A DNA stretch of 64,000 nt. Source: Certhia americana (Eukaryota > Chordata > Aves > Passeriformes > Certhiidae). The stretch is from positions 744,001-808,000 of the forward strand of contig JAGMWU010000040.1 of NCBI GenBank assembly GCA_018697195.1, given 5' to 3'. Of the stretch, positions 35,001 through 48,582 are shown piece after piece. Both the position numbers and the translations under genes were made by a program. The notes under the pieces are model-generated. The model saw only the letters and a program-made list of their open reading frames with translations, was not told where the DNA came from and did no database searches. Each line of letters begins with the position of its first letter. Within the stretch, counting starts at the first letter, position 1.

Positions 35001-38000
35001 AATGAGAAACTTAATTCATGGCTCCTGGGTGAGAAGCAGAAGAATGGTACTTAAACCTAAAAGAAATACAGTTTAAGCCCTCCTAAACCACAAGCTGAGG
35101 TACTCATCAGCTTCTCACAAACAAACTCACTTCCTCCAGACATGAAAATAAATAAAGGAGACCACCCACTCCCTCCCCCCCTGTAAAATGGGGGAAGATA
35201 CAAGAACAGTGCAGCAAGCACTTAATGAGATAGAAGTTAAAACTCCACCTGAGAGAAACCAAGTTGAAGCAGTTAAACTTTAATCATTAAGGGGTAACTG
35301 GCAGGGAAGTTTGTGTTGTTTTCATTTTCTAGGTATAGCAGCACCCCTCCACTGAAGATTAAAGGAAGCAGTTCCAAGTGGGGGAACTCTAACAGTTATG
35401 GTTTATGAAATCCCCAGCAAGGCAGGAGCATTACCTATAAAATTCTTCCAACTATAGGAGGATGTGTTCAAGCGAGAACTCTATTTTAAAGCCTTTGAGG
35501 TGTGTGAACACACCTCCTTCACAAATCCATTCACACTTGTTTCAGTGTGCAAAGGAAATCAGTTGTACTATGGGACCTGAAGATCCCCCTGAAATTTGGT
35601 GTAGACACTCTGACGTGTTTTAATATGATGCGTTGGGGATCCCCCTCCATGGGATTTAAAAATCAAGACCTGCTATGTAATTCTGTGGCTAATTTCAGAT
35701 CCAAGAGACATAGTATGGAGGAATCCCTCACACCCACCAATCACTAAAAAACATTCCAATCCTTGACTCATAAGAGGGGGGCAGTGGTTAATGAGAATTT
35801 GGTTTATAATTGCAATTGAATTGGCATTTTAAAGACTGGAAGAGTTATTGTTCACTGTATGATTATTTGTGTTATTGCTTAAGCTGTTTCTGCTTTTTCT
35901 CCTACTCTCCACTATCTTCATCACCCCTGCGGACACCTTGTGAACTGAGGAAACATCCCTGGAAAACAGTTTTGAGACAAGTGGTGATGTAAGAAGTAAT
36001 TCCGGAGCGAAATTTGCTTTTAATTTTTTTCAGGTGGGTATTTTTGTGCTTAGTTCGGGGTGTCAATATTAATAATCTTACTCCCCTCATACCAATCATA
36101 GTCAACATGGAGCATCTTCCCAGGATGGCATTCTGGTCTGGATATAAATTAACAAATGCACCAAATGTCAGAACAGCATGTTTTAATCCATTTCCACTCA
36201 CTAAAGTAGCACATTTATAGTTATATTCATGCCAAGCAGCTCATTTTTGCAAATAACAAGTATGCAGTTACTTTATTTGCATTAATTCTCAAAATATAGC
36301 TAAGCAAATAAGGCACATCTTGCCATGTTTTTTCACATGCTGATCTGTGATATGCACAATAAAAGGAATATTTTCCTTGACATGTGTACTGCTATGAAGA
36401 GACAATGCCAAATGCTGTACAAAACAAACTAGTGCATGACCTTCCATGCCAGGTTTACCAAAATGTTTAAAAAGATGAAATGCAGTTGTAGGCCCAAAAC
36501 CAGAGTTCACAACAGGTGCTTTTGCTCCTCCATTTTTAATAAAACTATTAACAGTGACCCTCAAAAGGAAATCAGAGACGCTTCAAGCACCAGGATGTGT
36601 GATTAGAGTGACTGTGTGAGTAGCCTTTTTATCTCAATTTTTTTTCTTTTTTAACAGGACCTCCAACATATTTTCCAATGCCATATTTGAAATTCTCTCT
36701 TCACCAGTCACACCAACATATCTGTAAACTTAATCCCACTCTCTGCACGAGTATTGAAACAGATGGTCACACCTCATTTAATTTAACACTTCTTGCTTTA
36801 TCTTTCCTTCTGATGACCCTCTGTGAATCATAGCTGTTAAACTAAATCACAGTATTTAAACTGTTTTTGCGCCATAAACAACACTCCCTTGAGCTTTCTA
36901 TGACTCTGACCTTTACCAGACACCATTATTTTAATTTATATACCTGACCACAAACTCTCATCTCATCTCTATGGAACCTAATTGGTAAAGGATTACTGCC
37001 TTTGGAGAGACTCAGCACTACCAGCAAATCAGAACAGCTGACCTGCAGACAGCGTGCTTTCAAAATGATGGGGCATCAGAGTTCTATCCTGTACTGCTCC
37101 CCGTGACTGTTATGGAAACATCCAGCAGCCAGAAAACAGAAATACAAAGAATTCCAATGAATTTTAGGTGTACAATTTTTAAGGGGGGAAACAAACAAAC
37201 AAAAAACTGCAACCACTCAGTTTATTGACTGGGATACCGTATTTAGATGCTGAAAATGCCCTTGAAATAACAATAACTCAAATCTCTGTAATGGAATTCC
37301 ACAGAAATTTTCAACAGGGATATGGAGAAACAAGAGTTGATTCTTGAAGTGGAGTCTGGAAAAGCTTTCTGCCCCAGAGGGAAGTGTTGCCAGCCCCCCA
37401 AAATGATCAGAGAAATCATTCCATTACTAAATGTTAATGAAGCATGTAGGATTGGAAGACGTTGGAAGGCATGACCACAGGTGTGTTTGGAGGTGAACCA
37501 TTCCACTAAATTTCTGGATGGACCAGTTAATCAGAGCAGGGTGAAGTCAAACTCTGACAGTTTCAGCAAGGTCCCATAGAAATTGTTTGCCTTCCAAACA
37601 CCAGAAATTTTTCTGAGACTTCTACATTATCTTCCCTTTTTAGTATTAAAGGAAAATATCCCAAAAGCCATTTAGAAATAAGATTGCTATCCCATATTGG
37701 ACCAAGCCTTCTGTGGCTTTTCAGGTATCTAAAACATTCCCTCCAAATCATTTAATGTAGAGTTCTGTACAACATTTGATGAAATGCAAGTATCAGACAT
37801 GTACAGCTGGGGAGAAGATACTTTAGTTTGTGGAATTTGCATTTTAATCAATGCATAAAGAGTTTCTTAAAATATTTCTTACATAATTCCTAGACAATAA
37901 AGAAAAGGTATTGTAGACTCAATATATTTCCATTGAAACATGTAGTGTTTCAAAGCCTACAACAAATAATTTCCCTGTTGTGCATTCAAGTATTTCTAAA

Positions 38001-38921
38001 ATATTAGCAAGGGAAAAGACTAAGACAAATATAGAGATGTCATTAGAAAAACACAGCTTCCATATCAATGAAAAAAATAACTTAGATTTTTTTTCTTCTC
38101 ATGTTATAATCCTGCAGATGTGACACAGCTCAGATTTATTTAAATTAGTTTGCTTTTCTAGTGAAATATATGAGATATCTTACATATAGGAAGAAAGTTT
38201 GTGTCAGAGATGAATTTGGCACTCAGCTTTTGAAATTGTTTGTGCTGAGGCAGGTTGACTCTGTGATTTCCACAGCTGTAGCAGAGTTTTCATTTACATT
38301 TTTACTGCATTTTGGTTCAATTCAATTTGAACTCTAGGCAAGGCCTTTCTTTTTGTGAAAAATCCAGAACTGACTCTGAAGAGAGCACACAAATTTAAAT
38401 GGCACAACCTTTTTCATCTGTCCAATGTCCTTTATTTTCAGACAAATAGACTCATACATAACACCCTCCTGTGCATAAAGTACTGGTAACATATTCTTTA
38501 CACATCAGAAAACATATTTTTGTGTGTCAGACGTGCACCAGAGGTATTGGATGTGCACAAGTGGATACAGCGGACTAAAAAAATCTCTTCTGTTCCCAAC
38601 AAAGCCATAGTAAACTCTGCTAGGCTCCCTAAAAACTCATCTGTATATGGAGTGATATAGGTTATCCAAACAAAAAAATCAAGAGGGGCAAATCAGGGCT
38701 CCTAAATTTTTTACCTAGGAAACAGAAAGTTGACATTTCAAGTCTACTATCAAGGTGTCTACTTACATCCCATTAGAGAGAAGTAGTTATGGTCAAGACT
38801 CTGAGAAGGGCCTAAAAGAGCACAACAATAATAGCTGCACACTCCAATTCTCCCAAGTCCCATGCAGTTACACCATAAATGCTCCATTCCTTTCAGAATG
38901 CACAGCCATGCAGAGCATCTT
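32077..38921. other. unique non-coding sequence, no gene recognised
   Basis: Short open frames occur on both strands (for example 35902-36201 minus, 99 codons, and 33087-33377 minus, 96 codons). None has a recognisable domain, and no transposon end was found. Confidence 0.5.
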
Positions 38922-39628
38922 TGTCATGGGTTGCAGTGCAAAATGTAACCAAAACTCTGTATTCTATCACCATCTGATCAAACTAGGCTGTGTGGGGTGG
39001 TGTAATTGTCTGTCAATGGCCAACTGTCAAGAAACCTGCTGGGGCAGTTTTCTTATCTCTGCCACAACCCAGCCTCCCTCCAGGGAGAGATCTGCTAATG
39101 GGCCATTGAGTCTCACTGATAAAATTGCATCATCCCACTGGGAAATGCTCCAGCCATGGGGAGGAGCCAAGTATTCCTACCTGGATAAAAATCTGGGAGT
39201 TGGAACACCAAGGCAGCCTTTTTCACTGGATTCTCAGAGGAAGACCAGGCCCATCTATCACCACTGGACCTTCAGCGAAAGAACTCCACGTTTCTACAGG
39301 AGTATCACTTCAACAGAGCCACATCTGCCACTGGGACTGCAGCCACCATTGAATGGCACTGCCACCAACACCCTGACCCACAGGGTGTCAGGTTGGATCC
39401 TGACTCTGTCAGTGGGTTTGTTTGTTTATTTGTCTTACTGCATGTGGCTTTGTTTCATTGTTTATTTTAGTTCCCCTAATAAAGAACTGTTATTGTTATT
39501 CCCATATCTTCACCTGAGAGCCCCTTAATTTCAAAAGTTATAATAATTCTGAGGGATGGGGTTTAAATTCTCCTTTCCAAGGGAGGCTCCTGCTTTCCTT
39601 AGCAGACACCTGTTGTTCAACCATGACG
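38922..39628 (+). mobile_element. ERVL-type solo LTR (plus strand)
   Basis: The element opens tgtcatgg (38922-38929) and closes ccatgacg (39621-39628), inverted ends matching at 7 of 8 bases, with the last base of the canonical CA changed to G. Flanking atctt (38917-38921) and ctctt (39629-39633) agree at 4 of 5 bases, consistent with a 5-bp target duplication as in ERVL elements. Inside are a TATA-like ggataaaaatc near 39183, gtcaggttggatcctgactc, a polyadenylation signal in ttcccctaataaagaactgt (AATAAA at 39478-39483), and a U5 containing gagagccccttaatttcaaa and ggaggctcctgctttcctta. These are familiar from avian ERVL LTRs. No internal retroviral genes adjoin it. The longest open frame of the window (38755-39528, 257 codons) is mostly this LTR read in one frame. 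It has no retroviral or cellular domain. Confidence 0.9.
39478..39483 (+). promoter_or_regulatory. LTR polyadenylation signal AATAAA
   Basis: AATAAA within ccctaataaagaactg, about 145 bases before the LTR 3' end. Confidence 0.75.
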
Positions 39629-39633
39629 CTCTT

Positions 39634-42169
39634 CTCATCATCTAGATCCGTGCACTGGTATTCCCAAATTCTATTATTTACCCACAAACTATATGTCACA
39701 CCCATGGAAAAAAAAAGGTGAGAAATGAGACTCTATATATAAACAATATTTATCTCTGAAAGAAAATACCCAGTGTGTTTGTTCAGGGGTTACAGCTAAT
39801 GTAAGCAATTATCCAGACTGACAAAAAATTTAAACCACAGTTTTATACAAAGGTATTTATACACATATAAACACAATATATCATTATCGAAGAGTTGTCA
39901 AGGTCTCTATCCAAATGTACCCAGGTATCCAGCTAATCATCCCTGGTAGAGTCATATTTCAAGACAAAAATGATGTGAGTTAAGAAATCCCACTTATACA
40001 GGTGGTAAATCATGGGATGATTTTTACAGTTGTGGCAACAAAATCACAAGTATTACCCACAGAAATATTGAAAAGTCAATTTTAAGATAATTAATCCAAT
40101 AAATATACTTTAAGTTACACTATTTTAGCATTTGGGCTTGCTCTTTAAATCTTGTTTCTCTTGTTAGTGATGCTTCTTTGTCATCACGTTGAAATAAAAC
40201 ACGTGTGATGGCATTTATGTGCTTAAATATCTGAACAGCAGGAGAATTTCATAGCCAGAAATACAGTGCTAGCACTTGGATCTTCAGAAAATCATGAGTA
40301 TATTTATTTAAAGTTTCTACTATTTATGGTTATACACTTTGTATATGAAGATCTCCCAACTAGCTGGAAATAAAATCCATTAGACAAAGAGAACATCTTA
40401 TAAGGTAACACCACTCAAAGCAATTCCAATCTGAAATTGACATGGTAGAGCACAGCACATGTTTACATTTTTTAAAATCCTACCCAAATTTGAAACACTA
40501 CAAAAGAGTAGTAGTAGCACTCCTCAGAGGGTGTGCAATACACACACAGTCCTGCAGCACACATCCTAGCCAAGCAAGGCCAATCCTCATGGTGAATATA
40601 CCCATGGGTACTCACCAAGCCAACTTCTCCAGGTGTGAAATCCTTCCTTCTGGGGTGCTCAGCTCAGATGGCCTCAGTTCACACACCTCCCTGGGTCTCT
40701 TTTGGAAAATACCTGCCTAGCTGATGCAGATCACCACTCCTCCAATCGAGGCTGACCTTGCACTGCCTACCATCAAGGCTTGTTTCTACAACTTCAAGTT
40801 TCTATAAAATTAGAAAATTTCAGCTGCTCCTGACTCAAACTAAGAAGTCAAAGGTGCACTGCCCCACACCACACTCCTGAGACATTCAGCCTCTGTAGTT
40901 TTGAAAACTCATCCACAGACAAACCTAAATAATTTTTCCTGAAACCTGAATCTTCCAGAAGTCCTATGATACTAATGAGAAGCTGCAAATGTTTAATTTT
41001 GATTGCAAAGCACAAGTGAAGAGGTGTACTTTAAAGCATAAAATAAAATCTTAGTGGGAAAATATTTCTTATTTATAGTCATAAGGTTTATCAGACTTAA
41101 ATGATGTAAAAGATTCCAGCTCTACATGAATAGAAATCTTTGTCACTGTCCCTAAAGACTGGGTAACAGCCAGACTCTAGGACTAACCTTTAAGGTGCTT
41201 CTTACAAAGGTGCCACAAGTCATTTAAGGTACAGAACGCAAATTTTCCTTTCTGAGAGGGGGGGATGAAGGAGAGGGGAAAGGAGAAAAGGAGAAAAGAG
41301 CATGGAAAAAACATTGTTCTTCATTTGTAGTGTATTACATGCAAAAGACTTCTTAATCTAAACCACGGCATACTGTAAATAAGTATTTTAATTGTGTCTC
41401 TAAGGTATGTCCCGGCTCTCTGAACACAGTATTTCAAAAAAAAAGAAAAAAAAAGCATTACCTTTAGAAACAGAAACAATCATAAACTGAAGCTAGACAG
41501 ATAAGATAAAGATTTTCCTTGAAGAATTTACAGCCTAGCAAGAAACATGGGAGGTTATAGAGAAGAACCATCTGTATCTCCAAATCAGATGTGCACAGGA
41601 GGGAAAGATCCATCAATCAGCTTTCATACAGGGTTGAAATACATTTGTTGCTGCGTTTTAGTTGTGGAACCACTAGATAATCCAACCATTTTACCCAACT
41701 CCTAACTTCACATGAAAAAAAATCCTTCCCCTGTAAATGTAATTTTAAAGGCTAACTTTTACCTAGAGATTTGTATACTTTCCCCATGAAAAATGTTGCT
41801 TGCTGACAAGGAGCTATTAATAAAAGCCATTAACTTACCCCTCAAGGCTGGTAGTGGATGTGAGACAATCATGTTACAATTCACATGGTCAGCATGCCTT
41901 ACTTTCGAGTAGGCCATTTTAAAGAGAATAAAATGTTAAGTGTTTAACTCTTACCAGAAACAAACAAAAAAACCCCAACCAAACAAAAAACCCAAACAAA
42001 ACCCCCCATGTTTGCATGTCATTAATTTCCTGATAATCATCATTTGCTGATCTTGAGGTTTCAACAGCAAGGCACTTTCTCTTACCAGATGTAACCTTAT
42101 CAAGGAAAATTTAAAAAAAAAAAAAATTAAAAAAACCCAATGCAAATAACATCCCCAAAGGCCATTTTG
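39634..42169. other. unique non-coding sequence, no gene recognised
   Basis: A purine-rich run lies near 41256-41300, and an A/C-rich simple stretch (aaacaaacaaaaaaacccca type) near 41957-42006. No recognisable exon is present. Confidence 0.5.

Positions 42170-42198
<29 letters not shown>
42170..42198. repeat. poly-A run, 29 bases
   Basis: The longest homopolymer in the window, preceded by two further A-rich runs at about 42112-42136. It could be the tail of a retroposed sequence, but no parent is recognised upstream. Confidence 0.9.
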
Positions 42199-42203
<5 letters not shown>

Positions 42204-44568
42204 AAGTTACAATGATGCAGAAAGCCTCTGAATACCATGACCACAGGACAATATGAATCATAAGTTACAACTGATGGACCAAACTCAGTTGCATGCCAAA
42301 ATTATTTTTTAAAGTCTACCTTAGGATAGATGCAAGTCTGCACTTGGTATTAATGTGTTGCATTTAAAATGTCAAAATAAAATCTGGCTAATTTTGGATA
42401 AGCCAATTCACTTGCTATCTTTGCTGCCAATGCCTGCAGAACTTTCATGAAGATAAATTTGTCCTCTAAAAGTCTATAACAGTTTTATTGACACTGAAAA
42501 CTGTAGAAAGAGCATTAAAATATTCAAACCATTCCACAAGTTCCAAAAATCACAGATGCTTTTTAAATTTTGAAACTGCACCAGAGTTCAGATATCTGGG
42601 TGAGAGGCAGAAAACAAATGAACAAGTTGGAAATACTGGGAATGAGACATATACAGCACAGCAGAGTAGCAGAACTGCTACAGGGATGCTACCTTGTTAT
42701 CTGTCACTTTGGTGGCATTTATGAAACCTCCAAAAGTTACAAATTTTGTTCGAGAGTTAGGGCTAGAGCGGTACAAAATGTTTGAGTGATCATCATGTCT
42801 TGGACATGAGCACCCATTGTAGTTACCATAAATGCAGTTATAGGCTTTCCTGGAGACTTCTGAAAATCATAATCTGCCTTTCCAGGAAAAAGGAAATACA
42901 TGAAGGATCTGCTTCAGAACAACCCACAGACTTCCTTCAGCCCTAAATTCTTCTATGTCATTCAGTTTTTCTGCTATTGCTGTTGCCTGCCTCAGACTGA
43001 GAAAAATGACATCATACTTGTGTCATTTATCTGTGCTCTATGGTTGTCATTACGCATCGATCATCAAATGCTTTTTTATTGACTTCTGGCAGAAGAGTAT
43101 AGAAGGTTTTAGTCAAAGGAAATATTTCCTAAAAATCTTCACAAGTAGATGTGGAGATCAAATATGTAATCAGAAGAACTTACGCCTTACAGTTGTCCCT
43201 AGACGAACACTTGTTCTTATGGCACTGCTGTCAAACCTCATCCAGCCTGCAGATATTACAGTAGTTCAAGTACAAAAGAGTTCTCATAATCACTGTCCCT
43301 TTTTAAACAATACTTTGTGATCCTAATATTACACTCGTTTCTCCTGAACAGAGTCATCCACACCATTTTTTAAAGTCCTCAAATGCTTTCTGTTAAGCTC
43401 CAGTATTGTTCATTCCAAGACTCAGCTAGGTCTTATAAAAGCTGCTGATGTTGGAAGACCTTCATCAAGCAGGCACTCAAGAAAAAAATAAAACCATGCA
43501 GTGATGCATGTGTTAGTTCCTGCTTGGAGCCTCAAAAGTGATCTTATCTTACACTTTTCCTTGGCACTTAGGAAAAAAACAGGTCAGTCTGAGCATTCCT
43601 ATTTGGTGTCCATGGGTGGCAATTGTCCAAAAAGGCAGACCAACACGTGAAAAGGAGCACACAATTATAGCTACAGACAAGCAAAGCAGAATCTGGGCAC
43701 AAGCTGCGGCAGTAGTCCTACACAGGTCAATCATTATTCAATGTGACACTATTTTTTACAGGCACATCCCAGATAATTTGAGTACACAGAACAGAGCAAA
43801 ATATGAAGAAGACGACTATTCATTAAAAGATCAAACCTTTGAAAACGAACAGGGACAATGTCTACACCCTTTCATTGTACTGGTGTCTAAAAATCTCACT
43901 GTCATCCAGATCACTTCACAAAATCAGTTTGAAGCATCTGGGCTGTTTATGTGCAGGTTAGTCCTGTTCCTATTGTAAAACACCCTCCTATGCTGATGTG
44001 GCTGGCATGACCCAGAGTGACTGACTGCCCACACCAGCTACTGCTGTAACCAGAATGGGAATGGGGCTGTCACACACTCTGCCTCTGCTCTTCCAGCTGC
44101 CTAGGTCAGTCTGGCTGATATTCCCTTGTGATGTAGGCAAGGTGTGCAGCATCCATATCTCCTAGCAATGAGACTCTGGCATGTCCTCCAGTCCACAGAG
44201 GCAGCCTTTGTACTTTGTGAAAATCCAAACCCACCCCCTGGTGTGGGGAATTTGTTTTACACCATAGTTGACCATGCCTGTTCTTCTTCATAAATGTTAA
44301 TTTCTTAAGCTGCTTTCTCATGAAGGATATACTCTTAGTCCCCTAGATTTCTCTTTAAAATTATTCTTAACCTTTCCTGGTGAGGATTGCAGATAGATTA
44401 GATCTGTGAATCCCTCCTTTTTTCCATGGCCTATTTGTTGGATGCTGTCACACTGGGTATAAAACGCACACTTGAAATACCAGTAGGTTGCCTTGAGTTA
44501 CAGCAAAGGGCAGGTCAGTGACACGGGAAACAGCATTTCTGGCAGGCCAGCCACAGAGCTGCAAGCAA
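42199..44568. other. non-coding sequence with two longer open frames of doubtful meaning
   Basis: Plus-strand open frames at 42955-43320 (121 codons) and 43538-43978 (146 codons) are above the local norm. They are in different frames, have no recognised domain, and are not bounded by clear splice sites. I treat them as fortuitous. Confidence 0.4.
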
Positions 44569-44610
44569 GAGGGTCACTATGCTCTCCTGCCAGGAGGGTC
44601 ACTATGCTCT
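44569..44610. repeat. 25-bp-period tandem duplication
   Basis: gagggtcactatgctct occurs at 44569-44585 and again at 44594-44610 without mismatch, separated by cctgccag. This is a local duplication. Confidence 0.95.
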
Positions 44611-44948
44611 AACACCTTTGGTCTTTCCACATGGTTAACACACCATTTCCACATTGTGTCTTCTGGATCACATTCACTGAGAAAGCCCAGAAAAACCATA
44701 TGGACCCCAACACCACATCCCAGCAACAGAACTCCTACCCTGAAGCAGGTTATAACATCTGAAGTTGGCTGAGGACTCCAAACAGAGGCTGGAAGGTGCT
44801 CAGTTTACTAACATAGACCCTGTAAAGTGTCCCTAAGCACTGTCAATCATTTTGTGTACCCCTTGCACAAGGATCTGCCATGGCTTTACTTTATACTCAT
44901 GCATGGTTTGCTCTGCAATAATAGCTAATCAATTTGTAAGTCACATCT

Positions 44949-44970
44949 AAAAAAAAAAAAAAAAAAAAAA
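44949..44970. repeat. poly-A run, 22 bases
   Basis: Uninterrupted A run after tcacatct. No AATAAA lies at the expected distance upstream, so a processed pseudogene is not supported. Confidence 0.9.
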
Positions 44971-47900
44971 GAAAGGCAGTCCCATGCTTTCAGCCTCCAC
45001 ATGGAATAAAAATTGTCTGAGTGCAGAAGAAAAGAAAGCTGACAACACCATTTGGGAAATTAAGAGTTCTGAATATGTTTCTCAAAAAAGCATCTTTAAT
45101 GTTCAAGAAAGTCAATATAGACTAGACAGACAGCAAACAAAAAAAGCAAGCATAGCCCTGGAGAATATAATAGAAAATAACTGGTCAAGAACCAGCTAGG
45201 AACAAAACAAAAGATATTTTCATGAACAAACTCTGCCCACTCAGGGGAACAATGGGAAAGAAGCCATGGACAACACGTGGGGACAGGACACAGAAGAGGG
45301 TAAGAGAGCACATATATGTGGAAAGCTTTATGAAAAGAGAAGTTGCCATGACTGAGGAAGCAATAAAAAGACTACACGTTAATACAGCAAAGCTTAAACA
45401 TGGTTGGTCTGAAGAGTACTTGGCACACAAAAAACATGATGGACTGGATGTAAAACAGCCAGTGGGAGGTGAACAGTGAAATGGGTCTGAATCCAAACTG
45501 AATCAGAGGTGTGCTCCCCACAGGAACCATAAATAAATAGTAGTATGTAGTTATGTTATTATGAGAACCATGTGATGCAGATCAGTTACTTCTCAGCAAT
45601 GCAGAGAAACATGCAGCCTTTTTAAGGCAGGCAATTGGCATGTTCTGTTCTATTCTATAAAGTTTTGCACACCACCAGTGTGAAATTTAGCATACAAGAC
45701 TGCACCCCAGAAGGTAATGAAAAACTAAACATACTGAGTCCTATGCCCCAGTCTGTTTGATCCAATGTACTGAAAAGGAAGGCATTCCTATCACTCCCTG
45801 TTAATGCTTTCACAGAATGAACCTGTATATTTTAGGTCAGACCCTCAGTTGGCATAAATAGCTGCAGCCTCACTGAAATCTGTAATTTTCAAGTATTCCC
45901 CCTTCACCTTACTTCCTTTGGAAGGAGGCAGCTGAATTTCAGTTTGCTTGTTTGGCACCTCCACCAAAACTTCATGGTCAGTTTGGCCTAGAGATATGCT
46001 TTCTTTTTCTCTGAGCATGCTCTGTCTCCTGTTTTACTGATAATTTGCTTAATCAAGAGGTGACTCTGAACCTGGTCAGAAAATTACACATTAAAAATCT
46101 TCTAAATCTCCCCTGCACATGCACTCTGCAATGATTGAATGCCATAAAATAATAACTGCTTTAAAAGTGACAAAGCAAACAAACTGACTCACCCATCCCC
46201 TGGCTTTCCTATGAATACAATTAACTGTTTGAGACAAATTTCTTTATCTTTTTTCATAGGCTTGTAATGACAAGGATTATCACCAAGACACTCCAGAAAC
46301 GATGAAATGTTTATTATTATTCCCTAAACCAAAATCAACTTTTCCACCACATCTCCAACCCACACATATGCATGTCTGCTATCATTCTTGCTGGGCTGAG
46401 GCTACAGGATGCCTTTGCATCATAGCAACCACATTATCACTCACAGTTACCAGGCAAGAGTGACACACAAAGGCACAGTGGCTTTAAAGCATCAACAGAG
46501 TATCAGCAAAGAAAAACTCCAAAATTATTTGCATAAGCAGCTGACAGTAGCTTCTGTGAAATTAATGGCTATTTTTGTCTCTTCAACCAGTTAATTTTGG
46601 ACAGAACTGGACTAGATTTTTTTTTTTCTTAGTTCAGTGGTTCATCACCCCAGTTAAAAACAAAAATGAACTACAGACATGGGATAGATGCATCTTCACA
46701 GAAAGCTTCCAGGCGGGTTTGAATATGCATTGTGAATACTGAGGCACATAAGAAAAATGAAGGGGAAAAAATAAATAGAGTATTTCACCATGAAAAACAG
46801 GAATTCATTATCAAGCAATTAACTTAGTAATAAGTTCCTGTTTCTCACTTTGGGAAATTTCCATGAAAACTGGTAATATAATTATGATAAAGGTTGAAGA
46901 AATACTACAGTACTCAACTGTTAACAGTCCACAAACAATTTGTCTTCTCATGACAGACAGGAGAGGGTCTAATTACATAGAACATTTCAAGGAAAGATTG
47001 AATGCTTGCCAGACAACTCTCCATTGATTGCTTTTAAAGCATAGTACTGGACTGCTGAAGGGAAAATACAGAATCTTGGCTCCAGGTAATTAACTTCCAC
47101 ACAGTTCTCTTCTTAAAACCTAATGAAGCTGCCTTGAAGTCTTCATTACCAACAGATATTTGTTAATAAAAAGCAGAGAGTCAGACAAAGGTCCTATTTC
47201 CCTTTCCTTCTCTATATATTTCTGACTATTATACATTTCTCAGGACTCAGTAATGTCTTTGAAGTGAGTAATGATGGCCTGAAAAGTGTAAAGCGTTAGG
47301 TATACATAATGATAGAGGGCAATATTTCCAGAAATATGGAAAAATCTGGGACCTGAAGAGAGTCTTGAAAGAGAGAATGGGAGTTTGACAGAGAAAAGAG
47401 CAGAAGGATAAGGAAGGTAGAGGTATACCAATATTTGGTGAAATGGCATTACCCTGAAGTTAAACTGATGAAGATAAAAAGCAAAACTTTAGGAAATTCA
47501 GCAACTCATTAGCTTAATCTAGATTTCATATGGTAAGGAAGAAGATTCCTTACTGACACTGGTGGCAGTGCTTCCTTCCAGGAAGCATCTGTTCAGATAT
47601 TTAAAGTGCTCAGTGTATCTGGCAGGGCTCTACACAGCAAAGATTTCCATCCAAGGACAGTGAATCCCCTTGCTCCAACCACAAATAAATACTGTTGAGC
47701 CAGCTGAGGTATATTGGCTACCTCAGGGAATGTGATCCCTTCCGTTGGCTTTGCTGAAGATAAAGTCTTTGGTTTGCACAGGCTGGGTGGTAATATTTCA
47801 ATGTGTCCTAGTGCTATCCATCAAAGCACCAAAGTGCTTTAATACAAGCTCCCTATGAAGTCACTGAAAGCATACTTTGGATTACTCTTAATTCCCCAAA

Positions 47901-48546
47901 CAAACATACAAGCATTTGCATAAATATTGTGCACAATATTACAGTTGGAGATTTTGTTGACTCAGTACCTGAGTGCTGGAGGAAAGTCAAGATGTGCAGT
48001 CTGTTTCCTCTTTCATTGTCCAGTTGCCTGAATCCAAGCCAGGACCCACTAGGAGAAGGGAATAAATGTTTTTTGTGATTTCATTTTCATCTATTCTGTG
48101 TGCCAATATGTGCTTTCACTGTATTAATCCACATCCTTCCCTGTGTCTAAAACCTACATTAAAAACATGAGCTAATCTCTATCCCTTCGCTATGCACTGG
48201 CAAGAGAATTTGGCATATGAAGCACCTCAGCACAATTTGTTAGATGGTCTGTGCCTACATAAAAGATTTTCCTTTTTTTTTTGCACAATGCATTTTGGAG
48301 GAGCAGTTATCACATTATAATCAGATCAGATGAATTGTAAATAGAACATACAAAAGCACATCCTAGCAATTTCTCAAAGGATTAAGGCAATAACAGCCAC
48401 TAGTCACTATTTGCAATTATTGAAATGACCTCTTTGGAACAGTAAGCATCTGAAGAGGAGACAATGGTTCCAAGTCCATGAAAAATTTCCATTTCCCAGA
48501 ACAGAAAGTGTTGCTGATAAAGTATCTGAGGGTTTGTTTTGTTATT

Positions 48547-48582
48547 AAAAACAAACAAGCAAGCAAGCAAACAAACAAAAAC
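48547..48582. repeat. AAAC/AAGC tetranucleotide microsatellite
   Basis: Imperfect units acaaacaagcaagcaagcaa and acaaacaaaaacaa. Confidence 0.9.

Noticed and set aside
38755..39528. 257-codon open frame as a protein-coding gene
   Set aside because: Most of it lies inside an LTR with recognisable ends and a polyadenylation signal. No known domain is present, and it starts in unrelated flanking DNA.
42170..42198. 29-base A run as a retrocopy tail
   Set aside because: Upstream sequence shows no recognisable transcript or LINE/SINE body, and neighbouring A-rich runs suggest simple-sequence expansion.
44949..44970. Poly-A run as the tail of a processed pseudogene
   Set aside because: No upstream gene-like sequence and no AATAAA at the expected distance. 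A simple homopolymer is enough.
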